A DNA stretch of 64,000 bases. Source: Actinoallomurus sp963850195. GTDB taxonomy: Bacteria; Actinomycetota; Actinomycetes; Streptosporangiales; Streptosporangiaceae. Position 1 is the stretch's first letter. The number at the start of each line of letters is the position of its first letter. The position numbers and the translations under genes were made by a program. The stretch covers positions 434,001 through 498,000 of the forward strand of contig CAWKKD010000006.1 of assembly GCA_963850195.1 (NCBI GenBank), in the 5' to 3' direction. This document shows positions 26,473 through 35,740 of this stretch, one piece after another. The notes below the pieces were generated by a model. It ran no database searches, was not told the DNA's origin, and worked only from the letters and a program-made list of their open reading frames with translations.

Positions 26473-26488
26473 GGTCGCGCTCCCCTCC

Positions 26489-28108
26489 TCACTCGCTCCG
26501 CCGACGGCTCGTTCCTCGCCGCCGACTCCACTCGCTCGTCGGCTCGCCGCTCAGATCGCGGTCCTCCCAAAACGGGTCGCGCAGCGTGCGCTTGAGCAGC
26601 TTTCCGTTGGGCTCGCGCGGCATCCGCTCGATGAAGTCCACGGTGCGCGGCCACTTCATGCGGGCCAGCCGGCCCTCGAGGGAGGCGAGGAGCTCCTCGG
26701 CCAGCTCCGGGCCGGGCGGCACGCCCTCGGCCGGTTCGACGACGGCCTTGATCTGCTCGCCCCACTCCTCGTCCGGCACGCCGAACACGGCCACGTCGGC
26801 GACCTTGGGGTGGATGAGGATCTCGTTCTCGATCTCGGCCGGGTAGATGTTGACCCCGCCGGAGATGATCATGTCGGCCTTGCGGTCGGACAGGAACAGG
26901 AAGCCGTCGTCGGTGAGGTAGCCGATGTCGCCGACCGTGAAATGGTCCCGCAGGATGCTCTCCCGCGTCTTGTCCGGGTCGCCCTTGTACTCGAAGGAGA
27001 TGCCGGCCATCTTCATGTAGATCGTGCCGGGCGTACCGGCCGGGACCTCGGCGCCGTCGTCGTCGACGACCAGCAGTTCGCTGATCGGCCAGGCGCGGCC
27101 GACCGTACCCGGGTGCGCGCGCCAGTCCTCCGGGCTCGCGACCGTACCGCCGCCCTCGGTGGCGGCGTAGTACTCCCAGACGCAGTCGCCCCACCAGTCG
27201 AGCATCGCCCGCTTGATCGGGACCGGGCACGGAGCGGCGGCGTGGATCGCCCATCGCATCGAGGACACGTCGTACCGCTCGCGTACCTCGGGCGGGAGCG
27301 TGAGCAGGCGCTTGAAGTGGGTCGGCACCATGTGCGTGCTGGTGATCCGGTATCGCTCGATGAGGCGCAGCGTCTCCTCGGCGTCCCAGCGGTCCATGAA
27401 GACGAGCGTGTGGCCCATGTGCAGCGCCGAGCCGCCGAACTGCGTCACGGCCGTGTGGTAGTTCGGCGAGGTCACCAGGTGGGCGGCGGACGGCCCCGGC
27501 GTCATGCCGAAGAACGTCAGCAGGAACGTCATCAGCTCGGCGGCGTCGTCCGGGTCGATGCCGCCGAGCGCGCGGCGCACGCCCTTCGGGCGGCCGGTCG
27601 TACCGGACGTGTAGTGCATGGTCGCGCCGCTGGTGCGGTCGTCCGGGCGCGTGTCGGGCCGTCCCGCGACCAGTTCGTCGAAGGCGCGGAACCCCGGCAC
27701 GTCGCCCCCGAGCCCGAAGCGTCGCCGCGGGTCCAGGTCGGCGGTGTCGGCCCCGCGAAGGCCCTCGTCGGCGTGACGCGGGTGCACGAAGAACGCCTTG
27801 GCCTCGCTGTCGGCCACAATGTAGCCGATCTCCGGGCCGGTCAGGTGCCAGTTGATCGGCGTGTAGTACCAGCCGGCGCGCAGCGCGGCGAGGTAGAGCA
27901 CCAGGCCGTCGGCGCCGTTGGGCACCAGGCCGCAGATCCCGTCTCCCGGCCGCAGCCCCAGGTCGCGCAGGCCGTGTACGAGGCGGTCGCAGCGCGAGAG
28001 CAGCTCACCGGCGGTGTGCTCGGTGCCGTCCGGGTCCACGGCCGCGACCCAGCCGGGGTCCTTCTCCGCCAGCCGCCAGAAGCCCAACGCGCCCATGGAA
28101 TCTCCCAT
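26489..28108 (-). CDS. Acyl-CoA synthetase (FadD-type)
   Basis: From ATG at 28108 the product has 539 residues; a second ATG at 28096 is also possible and the open frame reaches 28153. Motifs are MHYTSGTTGRPKGVRR, YYAATEGGG, VGDIGYLTDDG and FLSDRKADMIISGGVNIY, with the C-terminal Lys in PNGKLLKRTLRDPFW. It is the first gene of the five-gene acyl-CoA operon and divergent from a crotonase gene. The last ~20 residues are Arg/Ser-rich and lie in a repetitive stretch, so the functional end may be earlier. The substrate is unknown. Confidence 0.87.
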   Translation of the reverse strand: MGDSMGALGFWRLAEKDPGWVAAVDPDGTEHTAGELLSRCDRLVHGLRDLGLRPGDGICGLVPNGADGLVLYLAALRAGWYYTPINWHLTGPEIGYIVADSEAKAFFVHPRHADEGLRGADTADLDPRRRFGLGGDVPGFRAFDELVAGRPDTRPDDRTSGATMHYTSGTTGRPKGVRRALGGIDPDDAAELMTFLLTFFGMTPGPSAAHLVTSPNYHTAVTQFGGSALHMGHTLVFMDRWDAEETLRLIERYRITSTHMVPTHFKRLLTLPPEVRERYDVSSMRWAIHAAAPCPVPIKRAMLDWWGDCVWEYYAATEGGGTVASPEDWRAHPGTVGRAWPISELLVVDDDGAEVPAGTPGTIYMKMAGISFEYKGDPDKTRESILRDHFTVGDIGYLTDDGFLFLSDRKADMIISGGVNIYPAEIENEILIHPKVADVAVFGVPDEEWGEQIKAVVEPAEGVPPGPELAEELLASLEGRLARMKWPRTVDFIERMPREPNGKLLKRTLRDPFWEDRDLSGEPTSEWSRRRGTSRRRSE

Positions 28109-28137
28109 CGGGGTGCCCTCAGCTCTGAGTAGATCAC

Positions 28138-28201
28138 GTTCTCGTTTTGGCATGCAAGGCCTGTTCGAAGGCCGGGCATTTGCCTAGAATCTGTTCTCGT
28201 T
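28138..28201. promoter_or_regulatory. Repeated GTTCTCGTT motif in divergent promoter
   Basis: The 9-mer GTTCTCGTT occurs at 28138-28146 and 28193-28201, 55 bp apart, in the 120-nt region between the acyl-CoA synthetase and crotonase genes. The second copy is part of TAGAATCTGTTCT, which has inverted AGAA/TTCT arms. It may be a shared operator for both transcription units. Confidence 0.4.
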
Positions 28202-28228
28202 CTGTGTCTCGCGGTTGCGGAGGAAGCC

Positions 28229-29041
28229 ATGGCGGAACGACTCCCGATCAGCACCCCGCACTGCGTGGTCGAGCGCGACGGCCACGTCGTGACCGTGACG
28301 ATGAGCCGCCCCGCGGCGCGCAACGCCCTGAGCACCGACATGCTCGTCGGGATGGCCGACGCGTGGGCCTACATCGCCGACACCCCCGACGTACGCGTCG
28401 GCATCCTGACCGGAGCCGACGGCCAGTTCTGCGCGGGCGCCGACCTGAAGGCCATGGGCGCCCCCTCCGAAGACGAGCGCGTACGCCGCCGGGCCGCCGA
28501 GATCGAGGACTTCCACTGGAAGGGCCTCCTGCGCGACGCCGTACCGGACAAGCCGCTCATCAGCGCAGTCGAGGGCTACGCCGTGGCCGGCGGGACCGAA
28601 CTGCTGATCGGCACCGACATCCGGGTCGTCGCCTCGGGCGCGACCCTGGGCCTGTACGAGGCGCGGCGCGGTCTCTTCCCGATGGGCGGCTCCGCGATAC
28701 GCCTGCCACACCAGATCCCGTACACGTTCGCGATGGACATCCTGCTCACCGGCCGCTCCGTCACACCGGACGAGGCCCTGCGGATGGGCCTGATCACCCG
28801 CGTCGTCCCGGACGGCGAGGCCCTGCGGACCGCTGGCGAGATCGCCGCCGAGATCGCCTCCTGCGGCCCGCTCGCCGTCCAGGCCATCCTGCGCGCCTAC
28901 CGCCGCACCCAGGGCATGGACGAGGAGGCCGCCCTGAAGGTCTCCGACGAACTCGGCTGGCCCGTGCTCGCCTCGAACGACGCCAAGGAAGGCTCCCGCG
29001 CCTTCCGCGAGAAGCGCCCCGCCGTCTACCGCGGCGACTGA
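28229..29041 (+). CDS. Enoyl-CoA hydratase/isomerase (crotonase family)
   Basis: The 270-residue protein has the oxyanion-hole strands FCAGADLKAMG and GYAVAGGTELLIGTDIRV. Both catalytic-position glutamates are present (GGTELL and YEARRGLFPMGG). It should hydrate 2-enoyl-CoA esters. It is divergent from the acyl-CoA synthetase operon and likely works in the same degradation route; in mycobacteria echA19 neighbours fadD19. A spaced AGGAAGCC site precedes the ATG. Confidence 0.88.
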   Translation: MAERLPISTPHCVVERDGHVVTVTMSRPAARNALSTDMLVGMADAWAYIADTPDVRVGILTGADGQFCAGADLKAMGAPSEDERVRRRAAEIEDFHWKGLLRDAVPDKPLISAVEGYAVAGGTELLIGTDIRVVASGATLGLYEARRGLFPMGGSAIRLPHQIPYTFAMDILLTGRSVTPDEALRMGLITRVVPDGEALRTAGEIAAEIASCGPLAVQAILRAYRRTQGMDEEAALKVSDELGWPVLASNDAKEGSRAFREKRPAVYRGD

Positions 29042-29054
29042 TCCGCAAAACAGC

Positions 29055-29077
29055 CCGTTCCGCATCACACGGAACGG
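29055..29077 (+). terminator. Hairpin terminator
   Basis: An 8-bp stem CCGTTCCG/CGGAACGG with a 7-nt loop lies 14 nt after the crotonase stop. There is no U-tract. Confidence 0.5.
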
Positions 29078-29136
29078 CCTCCAATGCGGAACACGCCCGG
29101 CGAGTGCATAGGCTCCTGCCCGGGAGGCGATGCGGC

Positions 29137-30081
29137 ATGACGGAGGCGTCCTCTGGGGAGATGGGCCGTCGGCTGGGGCGGGGGATCAACTTCGGCAATG
29201 CGCTGGACGCGCCCGATGCGCCTGGGGTGCGGCTTGTGGCGCGGCATTTCGACCTCGTACGGCGGGCGGGGTTCGACACCGTGCGGCTGCCGGTGAAGTG
29301 GTCGGCGCGGGCCGACGCCGAGGCGCCGTACGCGATCGACGAGGCGTTCTTCGGCCAGGTCGACCGGGCCGTCGGGTTCGCGCTGGAGCGTGACCTGAAC
29401 GTCGTGTTGAACGTCCACCACTACGACGCGCTGCACGAGGACGTCGGCGGGCAGGCGGCGCGGTTTCTCGGTCTCTGGCGCCAGGTCGCGGCGCGGTACG
29501 CGGACCGGCCCGACCGGCTCTACCTCGAGTTGCTCAACGAGCCGCGTGCGCCGATGACGGCCGGGGACTGGAACGGCCTGCTGGCGGAGGCGCTCGCCGT
29601 CGTACGCGCGTCGAACCCGCGGCGCATGGTGATCGTCGGGTCGGCGGAGATGAGCGACGTCGGGGCGCTGCCCCGGCTGGTCCTGCCGCGCGAGGACGAC
29701 CGGCTGATCGTGACGGCGCACTACTACCACCCGTTCGCCTTCACGCACCAGGGCGCCGCGTGGACGCCGGGCTCGGACCGGTGGACGGGCACCACCTGGG
29801 GCACCGACGCGGACCGCGCCGCCGTACGCGCCGACCTCGACGCGGCCGCCGCGTGGGCGCGTGAGCACGGCCGCCCGCTGTTCGTCGGCGAGTTCGGCGC
29901 CTACGAGAAGGCCGATCTGGACTCGCGGGCGCGCTGGACCGCGTTCGTACGGTCCGAGCTGGAGCGGCACGGGATCAGCTGGTCCTACTGGGAGTTCGGT
30001 ACGGACTTCGGCGCCTTCGACCAGAGCCGTGACGCCTGGCGCGAGCCACTCCTACGGGCACTGCTCGGCGGCGAGGACTGA
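29137..30081 (+). CDS. Glycoside hydrolase family 5 (cellulase-like), no signal peptide
   Basis: The 314-residue TIM-barrel enzyme has GFDTVRLPVKWS, NVHHYDAL, the acid/base Glu in LELLNEPRAP, TAHYYHPFAFTHQG and the nucleophile Glu in PLFVGEFGAY. The N-terminus (MTEASSGEMGRRLGRGINFGNAL) starts directly with catalytic-domain sequence and has no export signal, which is unusual because most GH5 endoglucanases are secreted. GGGAGG 9 nt upstream supports the ATG. Substrate could be an imported oligosaccharide or glycolipid. Confidence 0.88.
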   Translation: MTEASSGEMGRRLGRGINFGNALDAPDAPGVRLVARHFDLVRRAGFDTVRLPVKWSARADAEAPYAIDEAFFGQVDRAVGFALERDLNVVLNVHHYDALHEDVGGQAARFLGLWRQVAARYADRPDRLYLELLNEPRAPMTAGDWNGLLAEALAVVRASNPRRMVIVGSAEMSDVGALPRLVLPREDDRLIVTAHYYHPFAFTHQGAAWTPGSDRWTGTTWGTDADRAAVRADLDAAAAWAREHGRPLFVGEFGAYEKADLDSRARWTAFVRSELERHGISWSYWEFGTDFGAFDQSRDAWREPLLRALLGGED

Positions 30082-30156
30082 GTTTCTACCGAATCCGTGT
30101 CAGCTTCGCCCGGCATGCCTGGCCGAGCTCGACCGTCCGCTGTTAGCTTCTGGCGC

Positions 30157-31176
30157 ATGCCCGCCTCCGAAGCCTTCATCGCCGCCCTCCCCAAGGTCGA
30201 ACTCCACGTTCACCTGGTCGGTTCCGCGTCCGTGCCCACCGTGCTGGAGCTCGCGCGCCGCCACTCCGGTCACAGCGTGCCGACGACCGAGGAGGAGCTG
30301 CGGAAGTTCTATGAGTTCAGCGACTTCACGCACTTCGTCGAGGTGTACTTCCTCGTCAGCGAGCTGGTGCGCGAGCCGGAGGACGTCGCGTCGCTCGTGG
30401 TGGGCGCGGCACGTGACCTCGCGGCGCAGAACGTCCGCTACTTCGAGCTGACCGTCACCCCGTTCACGCAGGTGATGGCGGGCATGCCGATGCCGGCCGT
30501 GACCGAGGCGCTCGACATCGCCGCGCGGCAGGTCGCCGACCAGATCCAGGTCGGGTACGTCTTCGACATCCCCGGGGAGTTCGGCGCCGAGGCGGCGCGC
30601 GGCACGATCGAGCACGCGCTCCAGCACCCGCCGGAGGCGCTCATCGGGTTCGGCATCGGCGGCATCGAGGACGACCGCATCGGCAACGAGGAGGCGAACC
30701 GCGACGCGTTCCGCGCGGCGATCGCCGCCGGGCTGCACAGCGTCCCGCACGCGGGTGAGATGTCCGGGCCCGCGATGATCTGGGAGGCGATCCGCGGCAT
30801 GGGCGCCGAGCGGATCGGCCACGGCATCCGCTGCCTCGAGGACCCCGAGCTGGTCGCCTACCTCCGCGAGACGCAGATCCCGCTCGAGGTGTGCCCGACC
30901 TCCAACGTCTGCACCAAGCAGGTGGCCGACATCGCGTCGCACCCGCTGCCCCGCCTGATCGAAGAAGGCCTGTACGTCACGCTGAACAGCGACGACCCGC
31001 CGATGTTCGGCACGTCACTGACCAACGAGTACCGCGCCGTCGCCGATGGCCTCGGGTTCGGCCCGGCGCAGCTCGCCGACCTGGCGCGCAACGGCGTACG
31101 CGCGTCGTTCCTCGGCGAGGAGCGCAAGAAGGAGATCCTCGCCGAGATCGACGCGGTGCCCCTCAATCTGAGGTGA
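30157..31176 (+). CDS. add: Adenosine deaminase
   Basis: The 339-residue protein has the zinc site LHVHLVGS (H17, H19), SVPHAGEMS (His and Glu), GHGIRCL and TLNSDDPPMFGT (Asp pair), the full adenosine/AMP deaminase signature. It hydrolyses adenosine to inosine in purine salvage. TAGCTT ends 7 nt before the ATG and no ribosome site is present, so the mRNA may be leaderless. The open frame extends to 30097 without family-like sequence. Its end overlaps the convergent nitronate-monooxygenase gene by 14 nt. Confidence 0.88.
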   Translation: MPASEAFIAALPKVELHVHLVGSASVPTVLELARRHSGHSVPTTEEELRKFYEFSDFTHFVEVYFLVSELVREPEDVASLVVGAARDLAAQNVRYFELTVTPFTQVMAGMPMPAVTEALDIAARQVADQIQVGYVFDIPGEFGAEAARGTIEHALQHPPEALIGFGIGGIEDDRIGNEEANRDAFRAAIAAGLHSVPHAGEMSGPAMIWEAIRGMGAERIGHGIRCLEDPELVAYLRETQIPLEVCPTSNVCTKQVADIASHPLPRLIEEGLYVTLNSDDPPMFGTSLTNEYRAVADGLGFGPAQLADLARNGVRASFLGEERKKEILAEIDAVPLNLR

Positions 31177-32275
31177 TGGCGGCCAACCGGTCCATGGTCT
31201 CGACGTACTCCTCCATCAGGTCGTAGACGACCTGGGCGACGGACCGCACGTGGTTCATCGAGCCGACGATCTGGCCGACCGGGAAGGTCGTCAGCTCGCC
31301 GGCTCCGGCCCGGTTGATCCGCTGGAGGGCGTCGGAGATCAGCATGAACTGCATCGGCATCGGCAGCGTGCCCGGCGACTCCGGCGACTCCCACGCGTCG
31401 GTCCAGGCGGTCTTCAGCATCCGCGCGGGCTTGCCCGTCCAGGAGCGTGACCGCACGGTGTCGCGTGAGGTCGCGGCGAGCAGCCGGTCGCGCGAGGCCT
31501 CCGGGGTGTCCGCCTCCTCGACGGTCAGCCAGATCGACCCGGTCCAGACGCCCTCGGCGCCGAGGGCCATGCCCGCGGCGACCTGACGGCCACGGCCGAT
31601 GCCGCCCGCGGCGAGCACGGCGATGTCCGGGCCGACGGCGTCGACGATCTCGGGGACCAGCACCATCGTCGACACGTCACCGGTGTGCCCGCCCGCCTCG
31701 GTGCCCTGGGCGACGATGAGGTCGACGCCCACCTCGGCCTGCTTGCGCGCGTGCCGGGCGTTGCTGGCGAGCCCGGCGACGCGTACACCGTGCCGGTGCG
31801 CCTGCTCGACGACGTCGGCGGGCGGTGGTCCGAGTGCGTTGGCCAGCAGCGCGATCGGGTGCTTGAGCGCCACCTCGACCTGGGGACGCGCGGTGGCGTC
31901 GGTCCAGCCGAGGAGGTAGTGGCCCGCGCCCTCCTCGGTGAGCGGGTCGATGCCGTGGCGCTCGAGCAGGTCGTTGACGAAGCGTCGGTGGCCCTCCGGG
32001 ATCATCCCCTGGAGCCGGCCCAGCAGCTCGCCGGCATCGCCGAGGTCGGCGCCCTCGTACGTCGCTGGCATCACCACGTCGACGCCGTACGGCTTGCCGC
32101 CGACGTTGTCGTCGATCCAGGCGAGCTCCGTCTCGAGCTGCTCGGGCGTGAAGTAGAGCGCGCCGAGGACGCCCATGCCACCGGCGCGGCTCACCGCCGC
32201 GACCACGTCGCGGCAGTGACTGAACGCGAAAATCGGATATTCGAGGCCGAAGAGGTCCGTAACTCGGGTCCGCAC
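31163..32275 (-). CDS. Nitronate monooxygenase-family flavoprotein (IpdC-like candidate)
   Basis: The 370-residue FMN-type TIM barrel opens MRTRVTDLFGLEYPIF and has IVAQGTEAGGHTGDVSTMVLVPE and VLAAGGIGRGRQVAAGMALGA, the phosphate-binding signature of the NMO/NPD family. A KstR-type palindrome upstream and nearby sterol-type genes raise the possibility of an IpdC-like reductase of steroid ring degradation rather than a true nitronate oxidase. No genes for the other ring-degradation steps are visible. Confidence 0.82.
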   Translation of the reverse strand: MRTRVTDLFGLEYPIFAFSHCRDVVAAVSRAGGMGVLGALYFTPEQLETELAWIDDNVGGKPYGVDVVMPATYEGADLGDAGELLGRLQGMIPEGHRRFVNDLLERHGIDPLTEEGAGHYLLGWTDATARPQVEVALKHPIALLANALGPPPADVVEQAHRHGVRVAGLASNARHARKQAEVGVDLIVAQGTEAGGHTGDVSTMVLVPEIVDAVGPDIAVLAAGGIGRGRQVAAGMALGAEGVWTGSIWLTVEEADTPEASRDRLLAATSRDTVRSRSWTGKPARMLKTAWTDAWESPESPGTLPMPMQFMLISDALQRINRAGAGELTTFPVGQIVGSMNHVRSVAQVVYDLMEEYVETMDRLAAITSD

Positions 32276-32306
32276 ATCCCGACCATACGCACGCTAACCA
32301 CAAAAC

Positions 32307-32320
32307 TGCAACGTGTTCTA
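32307..32320. promoter_or_regulatory. KstR-consensus palindrome
   Basis: TGCAACGTGTTCTA matches the KstR consensus TNNAACNNGTTNNA at every fixed position. It lies 32 nt before the nitronate-monooxygenase-like start (minus strand) and 150 nt before the LuxR gene. The remaining 195-nt gap shows no other clear signal. Confidence 0.5.
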
Positions 32321-32470
32321 GTCATCTTCCTCCATCTTCAGCGGCGATTCATCACGGTAAGGTGGAACGCGTATCAGAAAGCATCCTGATCCGGGGTGTT
32401 GACGTCGGTATGAGGCGTTGTTAATTTGCGCCGGGGCTCGCTGGTAGCGGGCGTCCGGAGGGCCGAGCGG

Positions 32471-35269
32471 ATGACCGAAGCGTGCGGATCAGTCCGGCCG
32501 GTGGCCGTCGCGACGACGGGACCCGCCGCCCTGGTCGATCGCGGCCCGCTGCTCGCGAGCGCGCGCGGTCACCTCACCGCCGGCGGTAGCGTCCTGCTGA
32601 CCGGACCGGCGGGCATCGGCAAGTCCACTCTGCTGGCCACGCTGGCCGACGAGTGCACCGGACACCAGGTGCTGCGCTGCTCGCTGTCCGAGGCCGAACG
32701 CCACCTGCCGTTCCTCGGCCTGATCGACCTGCTCGCCGACACCGGCGACGACATCCTGCAGACGCTGCCGACGCACCAGCGCGCGGCCCTCGAGTCGGCC
32801 CTGCTCCGCGGCAACGACCCGGTCGGCGAGCGCGACGTCCTCGGCCTGCGCATGGCCGTCCTGGCGACGTTCCGCGCGCTGTGCGCCACGCGGCCGGTGC
32901 TACTGGTGATGGACGACGCCCAGTGGCTCGACGCGCCCAGTGCGGAGCTGCTGGCGTTCATCGCGCGGCGGGCGGCCGGATTGCCGCTTCAGGCCCTCGT
33001 CGGGCTGCGCTCCGGTGTGGCCGAGCCGCGGCTGTGCCCGCCACCCGTACGTACGTTCGCGGTGCCGCCGATGACCGCACCGGAGATCACCGGGCTCCTC
33101 ACCGGCCTCGGCCTGCCGCGCGCGGTCCTCGCCAAGGTGCACCGGGCCAGCGGCGGCAACCCGTTCTTCGCCGTCGAGCTGGGCCGCGCCCTGGCCGGTC
33201 ACCACGATCCGCTCGACCCGTCGGCGCCGCTGCCCGTACCCGACAGCCTGCGCTCGCTCATGCTCGGCCGGCTGCTGGCGCTGTCGCCCGAGGCGCGTCT
33301 GACGCTGCTCACCGCCTGCGCGGCGGCACGGCCCACGCTCGCCCTACTGCGGGCCGCCGGACGGCACGACGCCGGCGCCGACATCGCCGAGGCGTGTGAG
33401 GCGGGCATCGTCGTGCCCGGCGAGGTCGTGCGGTTCACGCAGCCGCTGCTGTCGGCGGTGCTGTACGCCGACGCGTCCGAACGCGACCGGCTCGCCGCGC
33501 ACGCGGCGCTCGCCGACGCCGTCACCGACCCGGTCGAGCGCGCGCACCACCTCGCGCTGGTCGCGCCCGGTCGCGACGCCGGGGTGGCCGCCACGCTGAG
33601 CGAGGCCGCGGCGGCCGCACGGCGGCGCGGCGCCCGCGCCTCCGCCGCACGCCTGGGACTGCTCGCCGCCGACCGTACCCCGCACGAGGAGGACGAGCCC
33701 GGCCTACGGCTGACGGCCGCCGAGGACGCGCTGTCCTCGGGGGAGTTCGCGATGGCACGGAGCATCGCCGAGGACGTCCTGGCGCGCGCGACGCGGCCCG
33801 CCGAGCGCGTACGCGCCTGGATCGTGCTGCTCGACTCCAGTGGCCAGGCCCTCGCCGAGCTCGACGACGTGTTCCCCCGCGCGCTCGACGACGCGCGTGA
33901 TGACCCCGCGCTGCTCGCGCCCCTGCACTACCGGCTCGCCTGGCGCGCCTGGCTGGTCAAGGGCTCGGCGACACGGGCGCGCGAGGAGGCGGCCACCGCG
34001 GCGCGGCTCGCGGCCGAGGCCGGCGACCGGCGCACCGAGATCCTGTCGTTGACGAAACAGGCGCTCGCCGAGTTCAGCACCGGCGATCTGGAGGCCGAGC
34101 GCACCCTCACGCGCGCCCTGTCCGGCCCGCAGGACCCGGCGATCAGGTTCGACCACAACGGCCCGGTGTTCCTGCGCTACCGGCACCACCTGCTGCACGA
34201 CCGGCTGGAGGAGGCGCGCGGCGAGCTGCGCTCGCTGACCTACGCCGTACGCCAGCGCGGCGCGGTCGAGAGCCTGTTCATGTGCCTGTACGGCTCGTCC
34301 CAGGTCGAGATCCTGCGTGGCCGCTGCGACCGCGCGCTGGACCTCGCCTACCAGTGCCTGCGGCTGGCCGAGGACAGCGAGCTGAGCCAGGGCCCGGCCT
34401 GGTGCGCGGTGGCCTTCGCCGAGGCCGCGGGAGGCTCGCTCGACGACGCCCTCGCCGCCGCCGAACGCGGCATCGCGCACAGCGAGGACGACGGCGACCT
34501 GCTGTTCCTGCCACCCACCCTGCACGCGGCCGGCCACGTACGCCTGATGCGCGGCGACCCGGCCGGCGCCGTCGGCGCGCTGACCCGCGTACGCCTCCTC
34601 GAGGCGGGCCAGGGCCTGGCCGAGCCCGCGATGCGGCGCTGGCACGCCGACCTCGCCGAGGCCCTCGCCGCGACCGGCGCGGTCGACGAGGCGGCCGAGC
34701 TGGTCGAGGAGACCCGGCGTGACGCCACGCGGCTCGGCCGGCGCAGCGTGCTGGCCGTGCTCGACCGCGCCGCCGCGCTGGTCGCCGCGGCGCGCGGGGA
34801 GACCGAGGTCGCCGCCGACGGCCTGCGGCGGGCCGTCGCGAAGCTGGCCATGCTGCCATACCCGCTCGAGGAGGGCCGGGCCCACCTGGACCTCGGGCGG
34901 CTGCTGCGGTCGCGGGGCGAGACCCGGCCCGCTCGCGAGTCACTGCGAGCCGCGCACCGCGCCTTCACCCGCGCCAAGGCCACGCCCTGGATCGAGGCCG
35001 CGACGGCGGAGCTCGACGGCCTCGACACGGACGTGCCGGTCATCTCCGCGGAGTCCGACCCGCTGCGCGAGCTCGCCGGTGTCGAACGCCGCGTCGCGGT
35101 CCTCGTCGCCGAGGGCGCCACCAACCGGGAGATCGCCGCACGGCTCTACATCTCCGTCAAGACGGTGGAGGCGGCCCTGACCAGGACGTACCGCAAGCTC
35201 GGCGTACGGTCCCGCGTCGACGTCGCGCGGATGGCCGCGTTCCGCCGCTCCGGCGGCCACCTCACCTGA
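32471..35269 (+). CDS. LAL-type LuxR-family regulator (AAA ATPase plus HTH)
   Basis: The 932-residue protein has an N-terminal ATPase with Walker A GPAGIGKS (about 45-52) and Walker B-like LLVMDDAQWLD, a long TPR-like helical middle, and a C-terminal LuxR/GerE helix-turn-helix (ERRVAVLVAEGATNREIAARLYISVKTVEAALT). ATG at 32471 with GGAGG 9 nt upstream is preferred over TTG at 32426. LALs usually activate nearby secondary-metabolite or hydrolase genes. The two secreted peptidase genes downstream and the palindrome before them are the obvious candidates. Confidence 0.9.
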   Translation: MTEACGSVRPVAVATTGPAALVDRGPLLASARGHLTAGGSVLLTGPAGIGKSTLLATLADECTGHQVLRCSLSEAERHLPFLGLIDLLADTGDDILQTLPTHQRAALESALLRGNDPVGERDVLGLRMAVLATFRALCATRPVLLVMDDAQWLDAPSAELLAFIARRAAGLPLQALVGLRSGVAEPRLCPPPVRTFAVPPMTAPEITGLLTGLGLPRAVLAKVHRASGGNPFFAVELGRALAGHHDPLDPSAPLPVPDSLRSLMLGRLLALSPEARLTLLTACAAARPTLALLRAAGRHDAGADIAEACEAGIVVPGEVVRFTQPLLSAVLYADASERDRLAAHAALADAVTDPVERAHHLALVAPGRDAGVAATLSEAAAAARRRGARASAARLGLLAADRTPHEEDEPGLRLTAAEDALSSGEFAMARSIAEDVLARATRPAERVRAWIVLLDSSGQALAELDDVFPRALDDARDDPALLAPLHYRLAWRAWLVKGSATRAREEAATAARLAAEAGDRRTEILSLTKQALAEFSTGDLEAERTLTRALSGPQDPAIRFDHNGPVFLRYRHHLLHDRLEEARGELRSLTYAVRQRGAVESLFMCLYGSSQVEILRGRCDRALDLAYQCLRLAEDSELSQGPAWCAVAFAEAAGGSLDDALAAAERGIAHSEDDGDLLFLPPTLHAAGHVRLMRGDPAGAVGALTRVRLLEAGQGLAEPAMRRWHADLAEALAATGAVDEAAELVEETRRDATRLGRRSVLAVLDRAAALVAAARGETEVAADGLRRAVAKLAMLPYPLEEGRAHLDLGRLLRSRGETRPARESLRAAHRAFTRAKATPWIEAATAELDGLDTDVPVISAESDPLRELAGVERRVAVLVAEGATNREIAARLYISVKTVEAALTRTYRKLGVRSRVDVARMAAFRRSGGHLT

Positions 35270-35447
35270 GAGACTGCTGGGGAGCCCCATGCCCTACTGC
35301 GCGGCACCCAGGCGACACCTCGCCGCGTTGTCGTCGATCGCCGGCCGACACCGGGCCGACTCCCTCCTCCGCCTTGCGACGCGCCCCCTGGCCCGCCGCT
35401 CGCGACGGACGAGGACTCCCCAACAGTCTCTGAGGCCGGACATGGCC

Positions 35448-35463
35448 CTAGGGATTTCCCTAT
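35448..35463. promoter_or_regulatory. LuxR-type operator-like palindrome
   Basis: CTAGGGATTTCCCTAT contains a perfect TAGGGA-N2-TCCCTA inverted repeat. It matches 15 of 16 positions of the PAS-LuxR (PimM) consensus CTVGGGAWWTCCCBAG as I recall it. It lies in the 471-nt region between the LAL gene and the M4 protease gene. I see no gene in that region. Confidence 0.5.
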
Positions 35464-35654
35464 CGCTCGAGGCGGTGTCTTCTCTGGCTCGTTCCAGATC
35501 CGGAGACTCCTGTCCAAGAGGTGGCGAATATTCCGATTCGCTGGAGGGAGAGAACCGTCGGACGCGCGGGTCCTCGCGTGCCGGCTCGTCGCCCCGCCCC
35601 ACTCGGAGGTCCTCCCCCGCCTAGGCCCACCGCAGTCGGTCGATAGATCTCAAC

Positions 35655-35673
35655 GGCCCCCAGCCAGGGGGCC
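35655..35673 (+). other. Hairpin upstream of the M4 protease
   Basis: A perfect 7-bp stem GGCCCCC/GGGGGCC with a 5-nt loop lies 68 nt before the protease start. It may be a terminator for upstream transcription or a leader structure. Confidence 0.4.
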
Positions 35674-35740
35674 ACCGACTCACCTGTCCCTTCCGCCTGT
35701 CCGCGTCACGTGGGCAGTGGCGAAAGGAATCCTCCGTAAC

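Noticed and set aside
26490..26560. Repetitive ACTCGCTC-type sequence at the end of the acyl-CoA synthetase gene
   Set aside because: Too short and irregular to call a repeat array; it is noted in the gene entry as an atypical C-terminus.
35294..35602. Open frame on the minus strand in the gap between LAL and M4 protease
   Set aside because: Highly charged composition, no ribosome site, no homology-like segment; it also overlaps the palindrome.
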